Below are positions 26,280 through 37,226 of a stretch of DNA of 64,000 nt, one piece after another. The position numbers and the translations under genes were made by a program. Below the pieces are notes generated by a model. It made no database searches, was not told the DNA's origin, and saw only the letters and a list, made by a program, of their open reading frames with translations. The stretch is from positions 1-64,000 of the forward strand of contig CAVYON010000028.1 of NCBI GenBank assembly GCA_963770035.1. The letters are read 5' to 3'. This DNA comes from Roseiarcus sp963770035 (lineage in GTDB: Bacteria > Pseudomonadota > Alphaproteobacteria > Rhizobiales > Beijerinckiaceae). Each line of letters starts with the position of its first letter. Within the stretch, counting starts at the first letter, position 1.

Positions 26280-27197
26280 ATGGCGGACACTTTCCATGTC
26301 TATTTCGGCCCCAAGGCGTTCGAGGCGCCCATTGAACTCCGCAGGCTCAGGGCGAGCGACTGCTTCGCCGCGCTGAAGGAAGGGTTTGCGGATTTTTTGG
26401 CGATGCCGACGCATGCCGCGTTCGTCGGCATCTTCTATGGGCTTGCAGGCATCGTGCTGGCGGCCTTGTCGTCGTTCGCCAGCGCGCTGCACCTCGTCTT
26501 CCCGATGGCCGCGGGCTTTGCCCTGCTCGGGCCGTTCTTCGCCGTCGGCCTCTATGAACTCAGCCGGCGGCGCGAAGCGGGATTGGCGGCGTCGTGGCGC
26601 GACGCCTTCGCCGTGTTTCGCTCCCCGGCCCTCCCCTCGGTGATCATGCTCGGCCTCTTCCTTCTGGCGCTGTTCGCGCTCTGGATCGGCACCGCGCAAT
26701 ACCTGTACACGGCGCTCTATGGACCGAAGCCGCCCGCCGCGGCCGGGCCGTTTCTGCAGGACGTGCTCACCACGAGCCGCGGCTGGACGCTGATCGTCGT
26801 CGGCTGCGCCGTCGGGTTCTGTTTTGCGGCGCTGTCGCTGATGATCAGCGTCGTGTCGTTTCCGCTGATGCTCGATCGCGACGTCGGCCTAGCCCCGGCC
26901 ATCGTCGCCTCGACCCGTCTGACGCGCGACAATCCGGGTCCGGTCGCGCTGTGGGGCGCGATCGTCGCGGCGGCGCTCGTCCTCGGCTCGCTGCCGCTGT
27001 TCATCGGCCTCGCCGTCGTCATGCCGGTGCTCGGCCACGCTACCTGGCGCCTTTACCGCCGCGCGGTCGCCCGCGACCCGGCGCACGAGGTCCCGATCGA
27101 GGACGCGACCGCCAGGGGCCTCGTCGAGACGCCGGGCTTACGGGAGGTGGGGACCTTCCTCGACGTGCTCGACCTCTTCCGCAGGGGACGGGTCTAG
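26280..27197 (+). CDS. DUF2189 integral membrane protein
   Basis: 305 residues with about six hydrophobic segments, beginning IGIxxLRASD-like (PIELRRLRASDCFAALKEG) and containing FALLGPFFAVGLYELSRRRE and SFPLMLDRDVGLAPAIVAST, the signature stretches of DUF2189. The function is unknown; homologues often sit near respiratory or cytochrome genes. Start ATG at 26280 with GGAGGA six bases upstream. The 82 extra upstream in-frame codons lack membrane or family features. Confidence 0.85.
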   Translation: MADTFHVYFGPKAFEAPIELRRLRASDCFAALKEGFADFLAMPTHAAFVGIFYGLAGIVLAALSSFASALHLVFPMAAGFALLGPFFAVGLYELSRRREAGLAASWRDAFAVFRSPALPSVIMLGLFLLALFALWIGTAQYLYTALYGPKPPAAAGPFLQDVLTTSRGWTLIVVGCAVGFCFAALSLMISVVSFPLMLDRDVGLAPAIVASTRLTRDNPGPVALWGAIVAAALVLGSLPLFIGLAVVMPVLGHATWRLYRRAVARDPAHEVPIEDATARGLVETPGLREVGTFLDVLDLFRRGRV

Positions 27198-27309
27198 CGC
27201 GGGGCGGCCGCCTCACGAGGACGGCGCCCTTCCAGGGCGCAGTCGATGACCGCGCCGGCCGGGTCTTCCGCCCAGCCCTACAGCGCCGCGAGCGCCGGCG
27301 AATGGCCGC

Positions 27310-28441
27310 CTAGTCCACGTCCTCGACGGCCACCGTCCGGCCGGACAGGCGCTGGGCGAGCGAGGCTTCCATGAACGGGTCGAGGTCGCCGTCGAGCACG
27401 TCGGCGGGGGTGCCGGAGACGTGGCCGGTCCTGAGGTCCTTGACCATCTGGTAGGGCTGCAGCACGTAGGAGCGGATCTGGTGGCCCCAGCCGATGTCGG
27501 TCTTCGAGGCCGAGTCGGCGGTGACCTTGGCCTCGCGCGCCTCGAGCTCGCGCTCGTAGAGCCGGGCGCGCAACATGTTCCAGGCGGTCGCCCGGTTCTT
27601 GTGCTGCGAGCGCTCCGACTGGCAGGCGACGACAATGCCGGTGGGCAAGTGGGTGATGCGCACCGCCGATTCGGTCTTGTTGACGTGCTGCCCGCCCGCG
27701 CCTGAGGCCCGGTAGGTGTCGATCCGGCAGTCGCCCTCGTTGACGTCGATCTCGATGCGGTCGTCGACCACCGGGTAGACCCAAACGCTGGCAAAGCTGG
27801 TGTGCCGGCGGGCGTTCGCATCGAACGGCGAGATGCGCACCAGCCGATGCACGCCTGATTCGGTCTTGAGCCAGCCGTGGGCGTGGGGGCCTTTGATCAT
27901 GACGGTCGCCGACTTGATGCCCGCCTCGTCGCCGGCCGTCTCCTCGACGATCTCGACCTCGAACTTCCGCCGCTCCGCCCAGCGCACATACATGCGCAAC
28001 AGCATGCGCGCCCAGTCGGCGCTCTCGGTGCCGCCGGCGCCCGAATGGACTTCGACATAGCTGTCGTTGCCGTCCGCCTCGCCCGACAGCAACGCCTCGA
28101 GCTGGCGCCGGTCGCCCTCGACCTTAAGCGCCCTCAGGGCGGCCAGGCCCTCGGCCTCGGTCGCTTCGTCGCCCTCGGCCTCGCCGAGTTCGACCAGGGT
28201 GGTCGCGTCCTCGAGGTCGCGCTCGATCTTGGCGAGCGAACCCAGCCGCTCCTCGAGCAGCGTGCGCTCGCGCATCAGCTTCTGCGCGGCGTCGGCGTCG
28301 TTCCACAGGTTCGGGTCTTCGGATTTGGCGTTGAGCTCGGCTAGCCGCCGCGTCGCTGTCTCGACGTCAAAGATGCCTCCTCAGCAGTCCTACGGACTGC
28401 TTGATGTCTTCGACCAACTGTTCCGCTTCCGCGCGCATCAT
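27310..28441 (-). CDS. prfB: Peptide chain release factor 2, with programmed +1 frameshift
   Basis: Terminates translation at UGA and UAA. The main frame has the peptidyl-hydrolysis motif GAGGQHVNKTESAVR and the stop-codon-reading region RISPFDANARRHTSF. The first 25 codons (MMRAEAEQLVEDIKQSVGLL, then RRHL) end at an in-frame TGA. Shifting +1 joins them to DVETATRRLAELNAKSEDPN and the rest. It therefore uses the classical autoregulatory frameshift. Start: ATG at 28441 or 28438. Downstream of mrcA on the same strand, as in other Hyphomicrobiales. Confidence 0.96.
28366..28381 (-). promoter_or_regulatory. RF2 programmed frameshift site
   Basis: Minus-strand CTTTGAC (28372-28366) is preceded three bases upstream by an SD-like AGGAGG (28381-28376). 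This is the universal RF2 autoregulation signal: when RF2 is scarce, the ribosome slips +1 at CUU-U instead of stopping at UGA. Confidence 0.95.
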
Positions 28442-28542
28442 CCAAATCCGTGGGGGCCCATAGGGCGCCAGCCTTGCGCGAACCGCCGCGCAGGGCCCCG
28501 TCGTCTAGCCTCTCCGGCCTGGCGAGGCAATCCGCCAGAGCC

Positions 28543-30952
28543 TCAGTAGAGCCCGCCTGTGCCCGAGCCGACGGACTGGCCGCCTCCATCGTCGACCGCG
28601 GCCTGGGCGGCTGCTCCGCCGCCGCCCGCGGCGTAGCTGTCGGGCGGGCCGGTGCCGGGCTTGAACGCCTCCATGATCGTGCCCGGGCCGGTCGCGCGCA
28701 TGCCGGAATGGACATCGACCGAGATGAGCTTGATCCCGGGCGGAATGCGGAACGGCGTGTCGGGCGTGTCCTTCAGCGCCATCTTCATGAAGTCGCGGAA
28801 GATCGGCGCGGTGTAGAGCGCCGCCTGCGCGCTGTCGCCGAGCGAGCGCGGCTTGTCGTAGCCCATGAACACGCCGAAGGCGAGGTTCGGCGAAAAGCCG
28901 ACGAACCAGAGATCCTTGGCGTCGTTGGTGGTGCCGGTCTTGCCGGCAAGCGTCTTGCCGACCTCCTTGATCGCGATACCGGTGCCGCGCTGGATCACGC
29001 CCTCCATGATCGAGGTGATCTGGTAGGCGCTCAACGGGTCGATCACCTGCTCGCGCTTGTCGACCAGGGTCGGCTCTGGCTGATTGTCCCACTTGGCCGC
29101 GTCGCAGCCCTCGCAGATGCGCTCGTCATGCCTGTAGATCGTGTTGCCCCAGCGATCCTGGATGCGGTCGATCAGGGTCGGCTTGATTCGCTTGCCGCCG
29201 TTGTCGAACATCGAATAGGCGGTGACCATGCGCAGCACCGTGGTCTCGCCGGCCCCGATCGACATCGACAGGAACGGCGGCAGGTTGTCGTAGACTCCGA
29301 AGCGCTTGGCGTATTCGACGATGACCGGCATGCCGAGGTCGCGCGCCAGGCGGACGGTCATCAGGTTGATCGAGTGCTCGACGCCGAACCGCAACGTGTG
29401 CGTGCCGCCGGACTCCCCTTCGAAGTTCGACGGCGACCACACCTGTCCGCTGCCGTCTTCGATCTGCACCGGCGCGTCGAGAATTTGCGAGGAGGGCGTG
29501 TAGCCCTTGTCGAGCGCGGTGGCATAGACGATCGGCTTGAACGACGAGCCGGGCTGCCGCTGCGCCTGCGTGGCGCGGTTGAACTCGGATTCGTCGAACG
29601 AGAAGCCGCCGACCATCGCCAGAACGCGGCCGGTGAACGGATCCATGGCGACGCAGGCGCCGCTGACCTCCGGGATCTGACGCAGGCGGTACTCGCCGAC
29701 GCGGCCCGCCATCGGTTCGACGTAGAAGACGTCGCCGGGCTTCGCCAGCGACCTGGGGGACCGGCCCGTCCAGCGATAACCGTCGGGCGGGACCGAGCCG
29801 GTCTGCCGGTCCTGGACGACGGCGCCGGACTTGTCGTGCTCGGGCTGGAGTCCGATGCGGATCGCCGGGCCGCTGACGTCGAGGGCGACCGCGAGCTGCC
29901 ACGGCTTGATGTCGGCGTAGGCTGGAATGTCGGCCAGCGGCACGCCCCAGTCCTGGCCGAGATCGATGCTCTTGAGCGCTCCGTGCCAGCCATGGGCTTC
30001 GTCGTAGCGCACGAGCCCGTCCACCAGGGCCTTGCGCGCCATCAGCTGAAATCTTGGGATCGAGCGTGGTTCGGACCGAAAGGCCGCCCTCGTACAGCTT
30101 CTGCTCGCCGTACCGCTCGCTGAGTTCGCGCCGCACCTCCTCGGCGAAGAAGCCGGCGGCGATGGTGTCGGGCGTCAGCACGCGCGGATTGACCACCAGC
30201 GGTTCGGCGCGCGCCTGGCGCGCCTGGTCGGCCGTGATGTAGCCGTCCTCGGCCATGCGCCCGATGACATAGTTGCGGCGCTCGACCGCCCGGTCGTGGT
30301 TGCGGAACGGATTGAGGGCGCTCGGCTCCTTAGGGAGCGCCGCCAGATAGGCGACCTCCGCGATCGAAAGCTCGTGCACCGACTTGTTGAAATAGTTCAA
30401 TGCGGCCGCGGCGACCCCGTAGTTCGACAGACCGAGGTAGATTTCGTTGAGGTAGAGCTCGAGGATCTTTTCCTTCGAATAGGCGGACTCGATGCGCACG
30501 CTGAGCAGGATTTCGCGAATCTTGCGGTCAAACGTGCGATCCGAACTCAGAAGGAAGTTCTTCGCCACCTGTTGGGTGATGGTCGAGGCGCCCTGGACGT
30601 GCCGTGAGCCCTGCAGGAAAACGATGCCTGCGCGCACGATGCCTTCGGGGTCGAACCCGCCGTGCGAATAGAAATTCTTGTCTTCGGCGGAGATGAAAGC
30701 TTCCTTGACCAGATCCGGAATGGCTGAGGACGGGAGGTAGAGCCGGCGCTCGCGCGAATATTCCGCCAAGAGGCTGCCGTCGGCGGCGTGAACGCGCGTC
30801 ATCACCGGCGGCTCGTAGTTCTTGAGCTGACTGAAGTCGGGCAGATCCTGCTCGTACTTCCAGACGACGGCGCCGAGCACCGCCGCCGCGACCACGAAGA
30901 CGATCGCGCCAGTGGCGAATATGAAGCCGAGGAGGCGAAGTATCGCGCGCAT
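28543..30952 (-). CDS. mrcA: Penicillin-binding protein 1A (bifunctional), single-base frameshift
   Basis: About 800 residues. The N-terminal membrane anchor (LLGFIFATGAIVFVVAAAVL) is followed by a GT51 glycosyltransferase domain with EDKNFYSHGGFDPEGI and ASTITQQVAKNFLL. The transpeptidase domain has the serine motif PGSSFKPI, EHSINLMTVRLA and KTGTTNDAKDLWFVGF. The frame breaks at plus-strand GAAATC (30048-30053). Removing one base gives TTLDPKI-QLMARKALVDGL, the expected continuation. The ATG at 30952 is preferred; another lies at 30982. PBP1A is a major wall synthase, so I take the gene to be intact in the cell. Confidence 0.92.
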
Positions 30953-31222
30953 CGTACTGACAAAACCTTCGCTTGCGCCCATCGCCGAGTGCGCCTGCCC
31001 CCGGACGAACGGACATTTGCCGGTCCGCCCGCGACGCCCCGCCGACGGGAACGCCTTTCGCCCTTGCGGCCGAACGCCTCATGTCCCCGAATTCAAGCCG
31101 GCCCCCAATCCGTTGCGAGTTGGGCGAATCTATGATGGCGCCCGCCGACGCGAGGCGCAAACGGCCCGTGAGCCAGGGAAACGGCGGGCAGGCCAGAGAC
31201 ATGCGAAAGCGGCGGCGCGGCG

Positions 31223-32488
31223 CTAGCGCGTGGGCGCGACGCCCCCGTCCGCGTCCAGCGCCACCCCCGGTCCGGCGGAGGCGCCCTCCCCGGTCGCGCC
31301 TGGATTGGCGAAAAAGGCGTCCACCGCCTTGGCCATTGCTGCGACGGTCCGGACGCGCCAGTCCGCCGACTGCAGCGACGCGACGTCCTGGGGGTTCGAC
31401 AGATACCCGAGTTCGACCAGCACCGATGGAAACTCCGGCGCTTTCAGGACGACAAATCCTGCCGACCGCTCGGGATTGTGATTGAGCCGAGTCGCGCCGC
31501 CCAGGTCGTCGACCAGCGTGCGGGAAAAGAGATGGGAATAGACAAGAGTTTCCCGGCGCTTGAGGTCGAATAAGATGTCGGAGACCCCGGGATCGGCGTC
31601 GGCCGTCCGCGCCTTGCCCGGCGTCCGGCTGGCTGCGTTCTCGCGCGCTGCGATCCTGGCGGCCTCGGCGTCGGAGGCGCGATCCGCCACAGTGTAGACA
31701 GTCGAGCCGCTAACGTCGCCGACATCGGTCAGCGTGTCGGCGTAAATCGAAAGGAACAGCGAAGCGTTGGCGTCGCGCGCGAAAGCCACGCGGCTGTCGA
31801 GATCGACGTACTGGTCGCCTTGGCGGGTCATCAGCACGGTGTACCGCCGGGTCGCCTCGAGCTGGCGCTTCAGTTCGAGGCAGAAGGCCAGGACGACGGT
31901 CTTTTCCACCACGCCGCCGACGCCGTGCGCGCCACCGTCGATCCCGCCATGACCCGGATCGAGCACAATGACCGGCAGGCCGGCCGTGGGCGTCGGACCG
32001 GAGGGCGTCGGCGCGGCGGGGTCCGGCGGCGCGGCCGCCGCGGCAAAAGCGAGGTCGTCGCAGGGTTTGATCGCGATCCCTAGGCGCGATGGCTCGGCGC
32101 CCTCGGCAATCGGCTTCACAGCAATGCCGGCCGGACAGGCCCGGCGAACGAGGTCGATGACGATTCGTGAACGGCCCGGCGCAAGCAGCCCGAACCGGAA
32201 AGCCTTGACAAGCGGGCCGTCCACCGCATCCGCCTGACCGGTCCCAGGGTCCACGTCGAAGACTGTTTCGGGAAGATCGACGACGATGCGGTCCGGCGAG
32301 GCGAGCGTATGGGCGCGCGCCTCGACCGGGCGTGACAGGTCGAAGGTCAACTCTGCACGGTTCGCGTTCTGGACGAGCTTGACCCCGACCGCTACCGGCC
32401 GCGAAACCTCGTCCGCCGCGCGCGCCGCGGTCGACGCGGCGGCCAGCGCCGCCAGAATCGCTGCGGCGAAGAGTCTTGCCGGCCCCAT
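31223..32488 (-). CDS. amiC: N-acetylmuramoyl-L-alanine amidase (AMIN + Amidase_3), one zinc ligand replaced
   Basis: A periplasmic murein amidase. The signal peptide is LFAAAILAALAAASTAARA. An AMIN domain follows (about 30-130; RIVVDLPETVFDV), then a zinc amidase domain with VIVLDPGHGGIDGG (His), GGVVEKTVVLA (Glu) and VLVELGYLSNPQD (catalytic Glu). The second zinc His, normally SIHAD, reads LFLSIYADTL, so Tyr replaces His (one C to T change). If real, activity should be greatly reduced. The start ATG at 32488 has AGGAG seven bases upstream. The order mrcA-amiC-rne is conserved in this group. Confidence 0.9.
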   Translation of the reverse strand: MGPARLFAAAILAALAAASTAARAADEVSRPVAVGVKLVQNANRAELTFDLSRPVEARAHTLASPDRIVVDLPETVFDVDPGTGQADAVDGPLVKAFRFGLLAPGRSRIVIDLVRRACPAGIAVKPIAEGAEPSRLGIAIKPCDDLAFAAAAAPPDPAAPTPSGPTPTAGLPVIVLDPGHGGIDGGAHGVGGVVEKTVVLAFCLELKRQLEATRRYTVLMTRQGDQYVDLDSRVAFARDANASLFLSIYADTLTDVGDVSGSTVYTVADRASDAEAARIAARENAASRTPGKARTADADPGVSDILFDLKRRETLVYSHLFSRTLVDDLGGATRLNHNPERSAGFVVLKAPEFPSVLVELGYLSNPQDVASLQSADWRVRTVAAMAKAVDAFFANPGATGEGASAGPGVALDADGGVAPTR

Positions 32489-33212
32489 GCGCTCTCCTGC
32501 CCGGACCTCGTGGGGTCCATAGCGCCATTCCCGCGCGAGACGCAAACCGTCTCCGATGGCGCCCGTCGCGGATTAAGCGCGAAGAAAGGTTTCCGATGGG
32601 TGAACCTGCCCTGCTTTGCCGCCGTTTGCGTCCCCCGCGCGCTTTTGTCGACCCAGAGGGAAAGAACTTGCCAAGCGACCCTGTGCCCCCTATTTAGAAG
32701 GCGTTACGAATCCGGACCGAATCCGCGAGGCCGCCCGCTTGAGGTTGACGTGGGCGCATGCAAGACCGCCGTATGACGGATTGCGGCCCTCGTTGAGATG
32801 ACGCCGTGGCGAATGCTTGGTTTGCCGTCACTTTTTGGCGCGCCTTGGCGAGGATGTCTTGCCGGCGATAGGAGTGTCGACGGAAACCAATTCGCCGTTG
32901 GCCGGAAGTCTACCGGCGGCAGGGCCTGTTTCGTGACATCGGCGCGCCGAGCGCGTCGTTCCTTGGGCGGAACAGTCGGATAAGGCCTTGGTTTACCGCT
33001 GACGATGTCACAACCGCAGATCCACGACGACCTCATGACGGCGACGCGGGCCTGCGAACTCGTCGTCCGGCGCCTCCGGCGACGCGCCGCGATGGCCGTA
33101 TCAAATTTCCGATCCCAATTCCATCCAATCTCCAACTCCAACGCTGCGCCAGACGGCGCCCAGCGGCCGCGATCCTCCGCGGCCCGCGGCGCCGTGCGCA
33201 AGAGAGCATTCC
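32489..33212. other. Intergenic region upstream of rne
   Basis: About 720 bases between divergent amiC and rne with no family motif in any frame. It must contain both promoters and the rne leader. In other bacteria the rne 5' leader mediates autoregulation, but I cannot define a conserved structure here. Confidence 0.5.
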
Positions 33213-36200
33213 ATGGCAAACAAAATGATTATCGACGCCTCGCACCCGGAAGAAACCCGGGTGGTGGTTCTAAGGGGTAACCGCGTCGAGGAGTTCGACT
33301 TCGAATCCGCGAGCAAGCGGCCGCTGCGCGGCAACATCTACCTTGCAAAGGTCACGCGCGTGGAGCCGTCGCTCCAGGCGGCTTTTGTCGACTACGGCGG
33401 CAATCGGCATGGCTTCCTCGCCTTTTCGGAAATCCATACGGATTACTACCAAATCCCCGTCGCCGACCGGCAAGCGCTGCTTGAGGAAGAGGCGCAGATC
33501 TCTCAAGACGAGGATGACGAGCCGCGCGGAGAGCGCCGCAGCCGCCGCCATCGCCGACCGCGTGCGAACGAGGCGGGCGCGCGCGCAAGCGATGCCGAGG
33601 ACGAGACCGTTTCCGAGGTCGCCCTGGTCGCGGAGGATGCGGTCGAGGCGGGCGACGAGGACGAGGGAGCTGCTGGCGTAGCGTCCTTTGCTGGCGGCAT
33701 CGAGGACGTCGACGGCGCGATGGCCGGCGAGCCAGCCGGGGAGAAGCGGCCGACCGAGCCGTCGGCCAAGGCGGACCTTGCAGGGGAGGCGCCTGGCGGA
33801 GAGAGGGCCGCGGCCGACTCCGAAGCCCTGGTCGGGGATGAATCCGCCCCTGATGGCCCCGGCGGCGTAGCCCCGCCGATCGCGCAGGAGGCCTCCCCGG
33901 GCGAACTGGCGCCGGAGAGCGCTTCGTCGGAGCCTGTGGCGGAGGCGGGCGAAGCCGAAGGGTCCGCCCGTGGGCCGACTGACGCCGACGACAAGGGCGA
34001 CGACGACCACGAACACGAAGTGACAACGCTCGAGGCCGGGTCGGAGGAGCGCGTCCGCACGAGCCGAAAGGAGCGATCTGAGGACGACGGCGAGCCCGTG
34101 GAACAGATCGGCGGCGACGCCTGGGAGGAGCTGCCGCGGCGGCCGCAGCGGCTGCGCCGGCAGTACAAGATTCAGGAAGTGATCAAGCGCCGGCAGGTCT
34201 TGCTGGTCCAGGTCGTCAAGGAGGAGCGCGGCAACAAGGGCGCGGCGTTGACCACCTATCTGTCGCTCGCCGGTCGCTATTGCGTGCTGATGCCGAACAC
34301 CGCACGCGGCGGCGGCATTTCGCGCAAGATCACCAACGCCCAGGACCGCAGCCGCCTCAAAGGCATCGCCGAGGAGTTGGACGTGCCGGAGGGCATGGGG
34401 GTGATCTTGCGGACCGCAGGCGCCTCGCGCACCAAGGCCGAGGTCAAACGCGACTTCGAATACCTGCTCAGGATGTGGGAGACGGTGCGCGAGACGACCC
34501 TCGCCTCGAGCGCGCCCACGCTCGTCTACGAGGAAGGGTCGCTGATCAAGCGCGCTATTCGCGACCTCTACAGCAAGGAAGTCGACGAGATCATGGTGGC
34601 GGGAGAGCTGGGCTACCGCGAGGCGCGGCAGTTCATGCGGCTCCTGATGCCGAGCCACGTCAACGCCGTGCAGCTCTACCGCGACACGCAGCCAGTGTTC
34701 GCCAAGGCCGGCGTGGAGCAGCAACTCGACGCCATGTTTTCCAATCAGGTGACGCTCAAGTCGGGCGGCTACATCGTCATCAACCAGACCGAGGCGCTGG
34801 TCGCCATCGACGTCAACTCAGGCCGTTCCACCCGGGAGCACAATATCGAGGACACGGCGCTCCGGACCAACCTCGAGGCCGCGGATGAGATCGCCCGGCA
34901 GCTCAGGCTGCGCGACCTCGCCGGACTGATTGTCGTCGACTTCATCGACATGGAAGAGCAGCGCAACAACCGGGCCGTCGAGCGCCGGATCAAGGACGCG
35001 TTGAAGAACGACCGGGCTCGCATCCAGGTTGGCCGCATCTCCCACTTCGGACTTCTGGAGATGTCGCGCCAGCGCATCCGCACCGGCGTGCTGGAGGGCT
35101 CGACGGTCGTCTGCGCCCATTGCCAGGGTTCCGGCGTTGTCCGCTCGACCTCGTCTATCGCGCTGCACGTGCTGCGCGTGCTTGAAGACGCGCTGCTCAA
35201 GAGCGCCACCCACGACATCGTGGTGCGCACGCGAACGGCCGTCGCTCTTTATATCCTCAACCAGAAGCGGGCGAACCTGCGCGATCTCGAACGGCAATTC
35301 GGCGTCGCGGTGGCGATCGAGGCGGACGACACGCTAACGGGCGCCAACTACCACGCGATTGATCGCGGCGAGCCGGCGACCGGTCCGCGCCGCGACATCG
35401 AGCCCGAGGCGCTGGCGCAGGACGATTTCACCACGATCGTCGACGAGCCGGCGCCGATCGAGGAGCCGATTGAGGAAGAGACCGAGGCGTCGGTCGAGAA
35501 CGAAGGCGAAGAGGCCGAAGACTCGGCGGTCACGCGCGAAGGCTCCGAAAGCGGCCCGGCGGACGAGAGCGAAGGCGGCCGACGTCGGCGGCGACGGCGG
35601 CGTCGGCGCGGCGGCGATCGGCCTTTGGGTGAGAGCATCGCCCCGGACGCGCCCCAGCCGGCCGACGACGGCCTCGCCGTCGTCGCAGAAATCGGCGGCG
35701 ATCTCGCGTCGCCGGTCGAGGAAACCGGATCCTTCGAGGGTCGCGGCCCCGCTGGTGAAGGGGAGCGCGGCGGTCGTCGCTCGCGCCGCTCGCGCGGCGG
35801 TCGCAACCGCTTCCCTCCACGGGTGGGCGAACGGCATTATGGCGAGGGCGCAGCCGCGTACGCCGATCCTGGAGAGGCTCCGACCTCCGCTGAGGCGAAC
35901 CCGCTCGCGCAGCCGGAGGAGTTTGAGGCCGCGCTCGCCGATGCCCCGCCACCCGAGCAAGTCTGGACGAACGAGCCCGCGCCGCTTCCGGAGCCGTCGG
36001 CGCCGCCGACCCAGCCGAATGTGGAGGACGCGCTGACTCCAACGGCCGTGGCGGCCGGAGAGGACTTCTCTGCGGCGAGTCCGACGATCGCCGGAATCGA
36101 AGCCGCATCGGCCGGGCATGCGCCTCCGCCGACCGCAGACGCTCCGGCAATCGTTCCCACTGGGGAAACTGGAGCCCAAAGCGGCGATGTCGGAGAACGG

Positions 36201-36287
36201 GAGCCGGCCGAGCCCTTCGACGAGACGCCCCGCCCCCGCCGCACGGGCTGGTGGCAGAGGGCCCGGGCGAGCATCGTCGGGAACTGA
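33213..36287 (+). CDS. rne: Ribonuclease E
   Basis: 1024 residues; the endonuclease that starts most mRNA decay and scaffolds the degradosome. The N-terminal S1 domain (MIIDASHPEETRVVVL to FSEIHTDYYQIP) is interrupted at about residue 95 by some 220 acidic, Ala/Glu-rich residues. It resumes at RRQYKIQEVIKRRQVLLVQV. The catalytic Asp residues lie in AIDVNSGRSTREHN and IVVDFIDMEEQRNNR, and the Zn-link is CAHCQGSG. The C-terminal 330 residues are disordered with arginine patches (GGRRRRRRRRRRGG; GGRRSRRSRGGRNRF) for RNA or partner binding. The acidic insert is known from alphaproteobacterial RNase E. Confidence 0.97.
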   Translation: MANKMIIDASHPEETRVVVLRGNRVEEFDFESASKRPLRGNIYLAKVTRVEPSLQAAFVDYGGNRHGFLAFSEIHTDYYQIPVADRQALLEEEAQISQDEDDEPRGERRSRRHRRPRANEAGARASDAEDETVSEVALVAEDAVEAGDEDEGAAGVASFAGGIEDVDGAMAGEPAGEKRPTEPSAKADLAGEAPGGERAAADSEALVGDESAPDGPGGVAPPIAQEASPGELAPESASSEPVAEAGEAEGSARGPTDADDKGDDDHEHEVTTLEAGSEERVRTSRKERSEDDGEPVEQIGGDAWEELPRRPQRLRRQYKIQEVIKRRQVLLVQVVKEERGNKGAALTTYLSLAGRYCVLMPNTARGGGISRKITNAQDRSRLKGIAEELDVPEGMGVILRTAGASRTKAEVKRDFEYLLRMWETVRETTLASSAPTLVYEEGSLIKRAIRDLYSKEVDEIMVAGELGYREARQFMRLLMPSHVNAVQLYRDTQPVFAKAGVEQQLDAMFSNQVTLKSGGYIVINQTEALVAIDVNSGRSTREHNIEDTALRTNLEAADEIARQLRLRDLAGLIVVDFIDMEEQRNNRAVERRIKDALKNDRARIQVGRISHFGLLEMSRQRIRTGVLEGSTVVCAHCQGSGVVRSTSSIALHVLRVLEDALLKSATHDIVVRTRTAVALYILNQKRANLRDLERQFGVAVAIEADDTLTGANYHAIDRGEPATGPRRDIEPEALAQDDFTTIVDEPAPIEEPIEEETEASVENEGEEAEDSAVTREGSESGPADESEGGRRRRRRRRRRGGDRPLGESIAPDAPQPADDGLAVVAEIGGDLASPVEETGSFEGRGPAGEGERGGRRSRRSRGGRNRFPPRVGERHYGEGAAAYADPGEAPTSAEANPLAQPEEFEAALADAPPPEQVWTNEPAPLPEPSAPPTQPNVEDALTPTAVAAGEDFSAASPTIAGIEAASAGHAPPPTADAPAIVPTGETGAQSGDVGEREPAEPFDETPRPRRTGWWQRARASIVGN

Positions 36288-36401
36288 GGACGTCGTCCAG
36301 AGCGATTTGCCTTCGGACGGTTCGCCTCGCCGCCGTACACGACGGCCGCACAAGGCCGTGCCTTTGGCGCCTGATATCGACGCGCGGCGGAGAGGAAAGC
36401 G

Positions 36402-36935
36402 TTACGCCGCCGCCGCGCCCGGGACTCGGCGGCGCATCTCTGCCGCGACGGTTTCCATGTCGATTGGGCCGAAGCCATGGCTGTCAACCCCGACGTCGAG
36501 GCTCAAGCCGAGCGGCTTTGCGTCGAACTTGCCGTGGACGTGACCATAAAGGTGCCATGCGCCGCGCCAGGCATTCGGCCACTCCCGCAAAGGGTAGTGA
36601 CAAAGGAAGATGCGCTGACCGCCAACCGCAATCTCCCGCATCTCGGCGATGGACACGAAGCGGCCGGTCGCTTCCATGAGAGCGCAGGGATCGTTATTGC
36701 CGCGGATGAGGTGAATTTGCCCATTGAGCCTGCAAAGCGTCTCGCCGAGCCGGTCGTGGTGGTCGTGACCAACATCGCCGAGGTGGTAGACCTCGTCGTC
36801 CGGCTTCACCCGTTCGTTCCAGCGCGAGACCAGAAGATCGTCCATTTCGCCGAGCGACGAGAACGGCCGCATGCGCTGGGTGAGGGCGAGGATGTGTCCA
36901 AAATGCGTATCCGCCGTAAAGTGAATTTTTTTCAT
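36402..36935 (-). CDS. Calcineurin-like metallophosphoesterase
   Basis: 177 residues. Two-metal phosphoesterase motifs are in order: FTADTHFGH (D-x-H), HLGDVGHD (GD), IRGNNDP (GN[HN]D), FLCHYPLREWP (His) and LYGHVHGKF (GHxH). The substrate is unknown; proteins of this small type are listed as phosphoesterases of the YfcE/MJ0936 style. Start ATG at 36935 (MKKIHFTADTHF); the 45 upstream in-frame codons have no motif. Convergent with rne. Confidence 0.85.
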   Translation of the reverse strand: MKKIHFTADTHFGHILALTQRMRPFSSLGEMDDLLVSRWNERVKPDDEVYHLGDVGHDHHDRLGETLCRLNGQIHLIRGNNDPCALMEATGRFVSIAEMREIAVGGQRIFLCHYPLREWPNAWRGAWHLYGHVHGKFDAKPLGLSLDVGVDSHGFGPIDMETVAAEMRRRVPGAAAA

Positions 36936-37226
36936 CCCGTGCCGCCTCGCGAGCTTCTGTTGACCGACGTTCCCCCGAACGGGGCGCGGAGCAACAGCGC
37001 GCCCTCCCTTCAGCGCCTTTCTCCGCTTGCCGGAGCCAGCAGGACAAAGGGCGCACCACATCCTTAGCAAGCATTATACCACGACGCTATCGCGATCGGC
37101 CCCCGCCCACCCGCCCCCCGCCCGGGCGAAGCGCCGAGACGCGAAGAGCCAAAAAGGCGACTTGGCCAGTCAGCTCGACGATGCTGTTCTCGTTCCTGCG
37201 CGCCCTTTGAGGCCTGTCGGCGGGAG

